Below, piece after piece: positions 32,065 through 33,372 of a DNA stretch of 33,372 bases. The DNA lies in contig JAHCJV010000067.1 in the NCBI GenBank assembly GCA_026126105.1, positions 1-33,372 on the forward strand, written 5' to 3'. The notes under the pieces were generated by a model. It searched no databases. It saw nothing but the letters and a program-made list of their open reading frames with translations, and was not told the DNA's origin. Each line of letters starts with the position of its first letter. Within the stretch, counting starts at the first letter, position 1. This DNA is from Enhydrobacter sp. GTDB lineage: Bacteria > Pseudomonadota > Alphaproteobacteria > Reyranellales > Reyranellaceae. The position numbers were made by a program, and so were the translations under genes.

Positions 32065-33372
32065 TCACAACGTACCCGGCCGCCAGTTGCCGTGGAAGCC
32101 TGCGGGCACGCGGCTCGACAGGTGCGCCAGGGCGATCGGTCCCTTGGCCAGGTCGGTGGCCTCGAAGACCGCGAGATCGGAGCGCTTTTCCTCGCCGCGA
32201 TAGAGCACGCTCAGGAGCCAGCCGTCGCCCTCGGCGGCAGTCTCGGACCGAGGCACGAAAACCGGCTCGCCGAAGCGGTCGTCCTTGCCGGCGCTCCAGG
32301 CCGTGCTCCTGCCGGTCTTCAGGTCGTAATGGACCAACCCGTCCTGGCGCGGCTCGCCGGTCTTCGGATCGGTGACGTCGCCGGCGACGATCCAGCCATG
32401 GCGGTAGTCGCTCATGCAGAAGCGCTCGTCGAAACGCGGGAACTCGCCCGAGCGGTCGTCCAGCTGCTGCTCGCGGAAGGTGTTGCCGTGACCGTCGAAG
32501 TCGAACGTCCAGCGTGTCAGCTTCGCGAACGGCAGCTCCTTCGTCGAAGGAGAGCCGTCGGGCAGCGGAAACAGCGGAGCGACGTCGAATTTCATGACGT
32601 CGACCACAATCTTGCCGTCGTCAGTCTCGTAGTGGTTCATCGGATGAAAGACATAGCAGGGCGGCGCGCTCACCCACTTCACGTCGGCAACGGTGCCGTT
32701 TCGAGGAATGAAGGCGATGTGCGTGCCCTTGTCCGGCTCCCAGGCGAAGGGCGGCAGGCCCGACATCGCCCGTTCCATCGACGAGGTGAGCGGGAAGATC
32801 GGCAGCACGATCCAGTTCTTCGTCACCGCGAAATCGTGAATCATCGACGGGAACGGACCCTCGAGGATTTCCGACCGTGTGATGCGGCCGTCGGCGGTCA
32901 CGGTCTGCAGGCTCACTTCCCTGCTGAAGCGGCCCTTTGCCGAGTAGCCGAAGAACACCATCTCGCCGGTCACCGGGTCGAGCTTGGGATGGGCGGTGAA
33001 CGGCCCGACCAGCTTGTTGCCCCAGGTCTCGTAGCCGCCGTCTGGCCCGACCGGCATCAGCGTCGCGGGATCGAGCGAGAAGGGCGCGTGCGCCTCCTCG
33101 AGCGCGAGCAGCTTGCCGCCGTGCCACACGATGTTGGTGTTGGCGATCGTCGAGTTGAGCGCCATCACGCGCGGATCCGTGTAGCGCGGATTGCCGAAGG
33201 TGCCCGAGAGACCTTCGCCTTCTTTATTCTCGATCTCCCACTTGGGCGTGCGCACCCAGCGGTTCTTGTACGACACGTTGCCGTTCTCGATGTGGAACGC
33301 GTGGATCATGCCGTCGCCGCCGAACCAGTGGTACGGCCCACGCGGCGCGAACTGCGGGTTCGGGCCGTTGCG
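32065..33372 (-). CDS. Carotenoid oxygenase family protein (lignostilbene dioxygenase-like), 5' truncated by window edge
   Basis: The frame is open to the last base of the window, so the N-terminus is missing; 435 residues are seen, beginning RNGPNPQFAPRGPYHWFGGDGMIHAF. This is the first blade of the seven-bladed propeller typical of carotenoid and stilbene cleavage oxygenases. The four iron-binding histidines are all present: in FTAHPKLDP, PSMIHDFAV, VFHPMNHYE and the terminal GFHGNWRPG. The FHGNW ending marks an essentially complete C-terminus. Such enzymes split a C=C bond with O2 to give two aldehydes. A lignostilbene-type substrate is plausible because the downstream partner is a GST. 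The stop lies two bases from the preferred GST start (TGA-CG-ATG), so the genes are cotranscribed. Confidence 0.92.
   Translation of the reverse strand, partial: RNGPNPQFAPRGPYHWFGGDGMIHAFHIENGNVSYKNRWVRTPKWEIENKEGEGLSGTFGNPRYTDPRVMALNSTIANTNIVWHGGKLLALEEAHAPFSLDPATLMPVGPDGGYETWGNKLVGPFTAHPKLDPVTGEMVFFGYSAKGRFSREVSLQTVTADGRITRSEILEGPFPSMIHDFAVTKNWIVLPIFPLTSSMERAMSGLPPFAWEPDKGTHIAFIPRNGTVADVKWVSAPPCYVFHPMNHYETDDGKIVVDVMKFDVAPLFPLPDGSPSTKELPFAKLTRWTFDFDGHGNTFREQQLDDRSGEFPRFDERFCMSDYRHGWIVAGDVTDPKTGEPRQDGLVHYDLKTGRSTAWSAGKDDRFGEPVFVPRSETAAEGDGWLLSVLYRGEEKRSDLAVFEATDLAKGPIALAHLSSRVPAGFHGNWRPGTL

Overview
The window is a 33 kb stretch of high-GC (roughly two thirds G+C) chromosome, most likely from an alphaproteobacterium. 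The evidence is a COQ7-type ubiquinone hydroxylase, a CoxL/CoxS-type molybdenum hydroxylase, a Bug solute-binding protein, a DsbB, and a dense mix of catabolic oxidoreductases. A Reyranella- or Bradyrhizobium-like soil organism would fit, but that is an inference from gene content. I saw no rRNA, tRNA, CRISPR array, transposase or phage gene. Thirty-three intact or edge-truncated protein genes and two apparently broken ones fill almost all of the sequence.

Layout. (1) 1-2540: end of a molybdenum hydroxylase operon, closed by a perfect 13-bp hairpin. (2) 2609-3566: a small toxin-antitoxin patch, with a BrnA-type antitoxin gene interrupted by an amber codon and, facing it, an intact MazE/MazF pair with a perfect 16-bp palindrome upstream. 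(3) 3672-6185: a solitary rutA (pyrimidine monooxygenase) divergent from an MmgE/PrpD gene. (4) 6319-12032: a head-to-tail run of exported alpha/beta hydrolase, zinc alcohol dehydrogenase, PhyH dioxygenase, HyuA-type ATPase and RraA-family aldolase-like protein. (5) 12036-14352: a DHA2-type exporter between two unrelated-looking RraA-family genes. (6) 14594-17265: a Bug binding protein, a TauD-type and a PhyH-type 2-oxoglutarate oxygenase in one tight operon. (7) 17308-19447, minus strand: hotdog-fold protein, OsmC, F420/FMN luciferase-like oxidoreductase. (8) 19525-21054: an MFS transporter and a small frameshifted gene. (9) 21103-25088: TetR regulator, AidB-like acyl-CoA dehydrogenase, SDR and bicupin, each stop overlapping the next start. 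(10) 25095-26910, minus strand: serine hydrolase and a leucine-rich-repeat protein. (11) 27071-29326: HNH nuclease, then a minus-strand yqaA-like / dsbB / coq7 run. (12) 29379-30131: an unknown single-span membrane protein. (13) 30183-33372, minus strand: carotenoid/lignostilbene oxygenase (cut by the window edge), GST, nitronate monooxygenase and a tiny membrane protein.

How it works together. The theme is oxidative catabolism of small organic molecules: three 2-oxoglutarate/Fe(II) oxygenases, two luciferase-like flavin enzymes, a molybdenum hydroxylase, a nitronate monooxygenase and a carotenoid-cleavage-type oxygenase, beside transporters and C-C lyase-like RraA proteins. The two most interesting units are the hydrolase-ADH-PhyH-HyuA-RraA cassette and the Bug-TauD-PhyH operon. 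Both look like coherent degradation modules whose substrates cannot be named from sequence alone.
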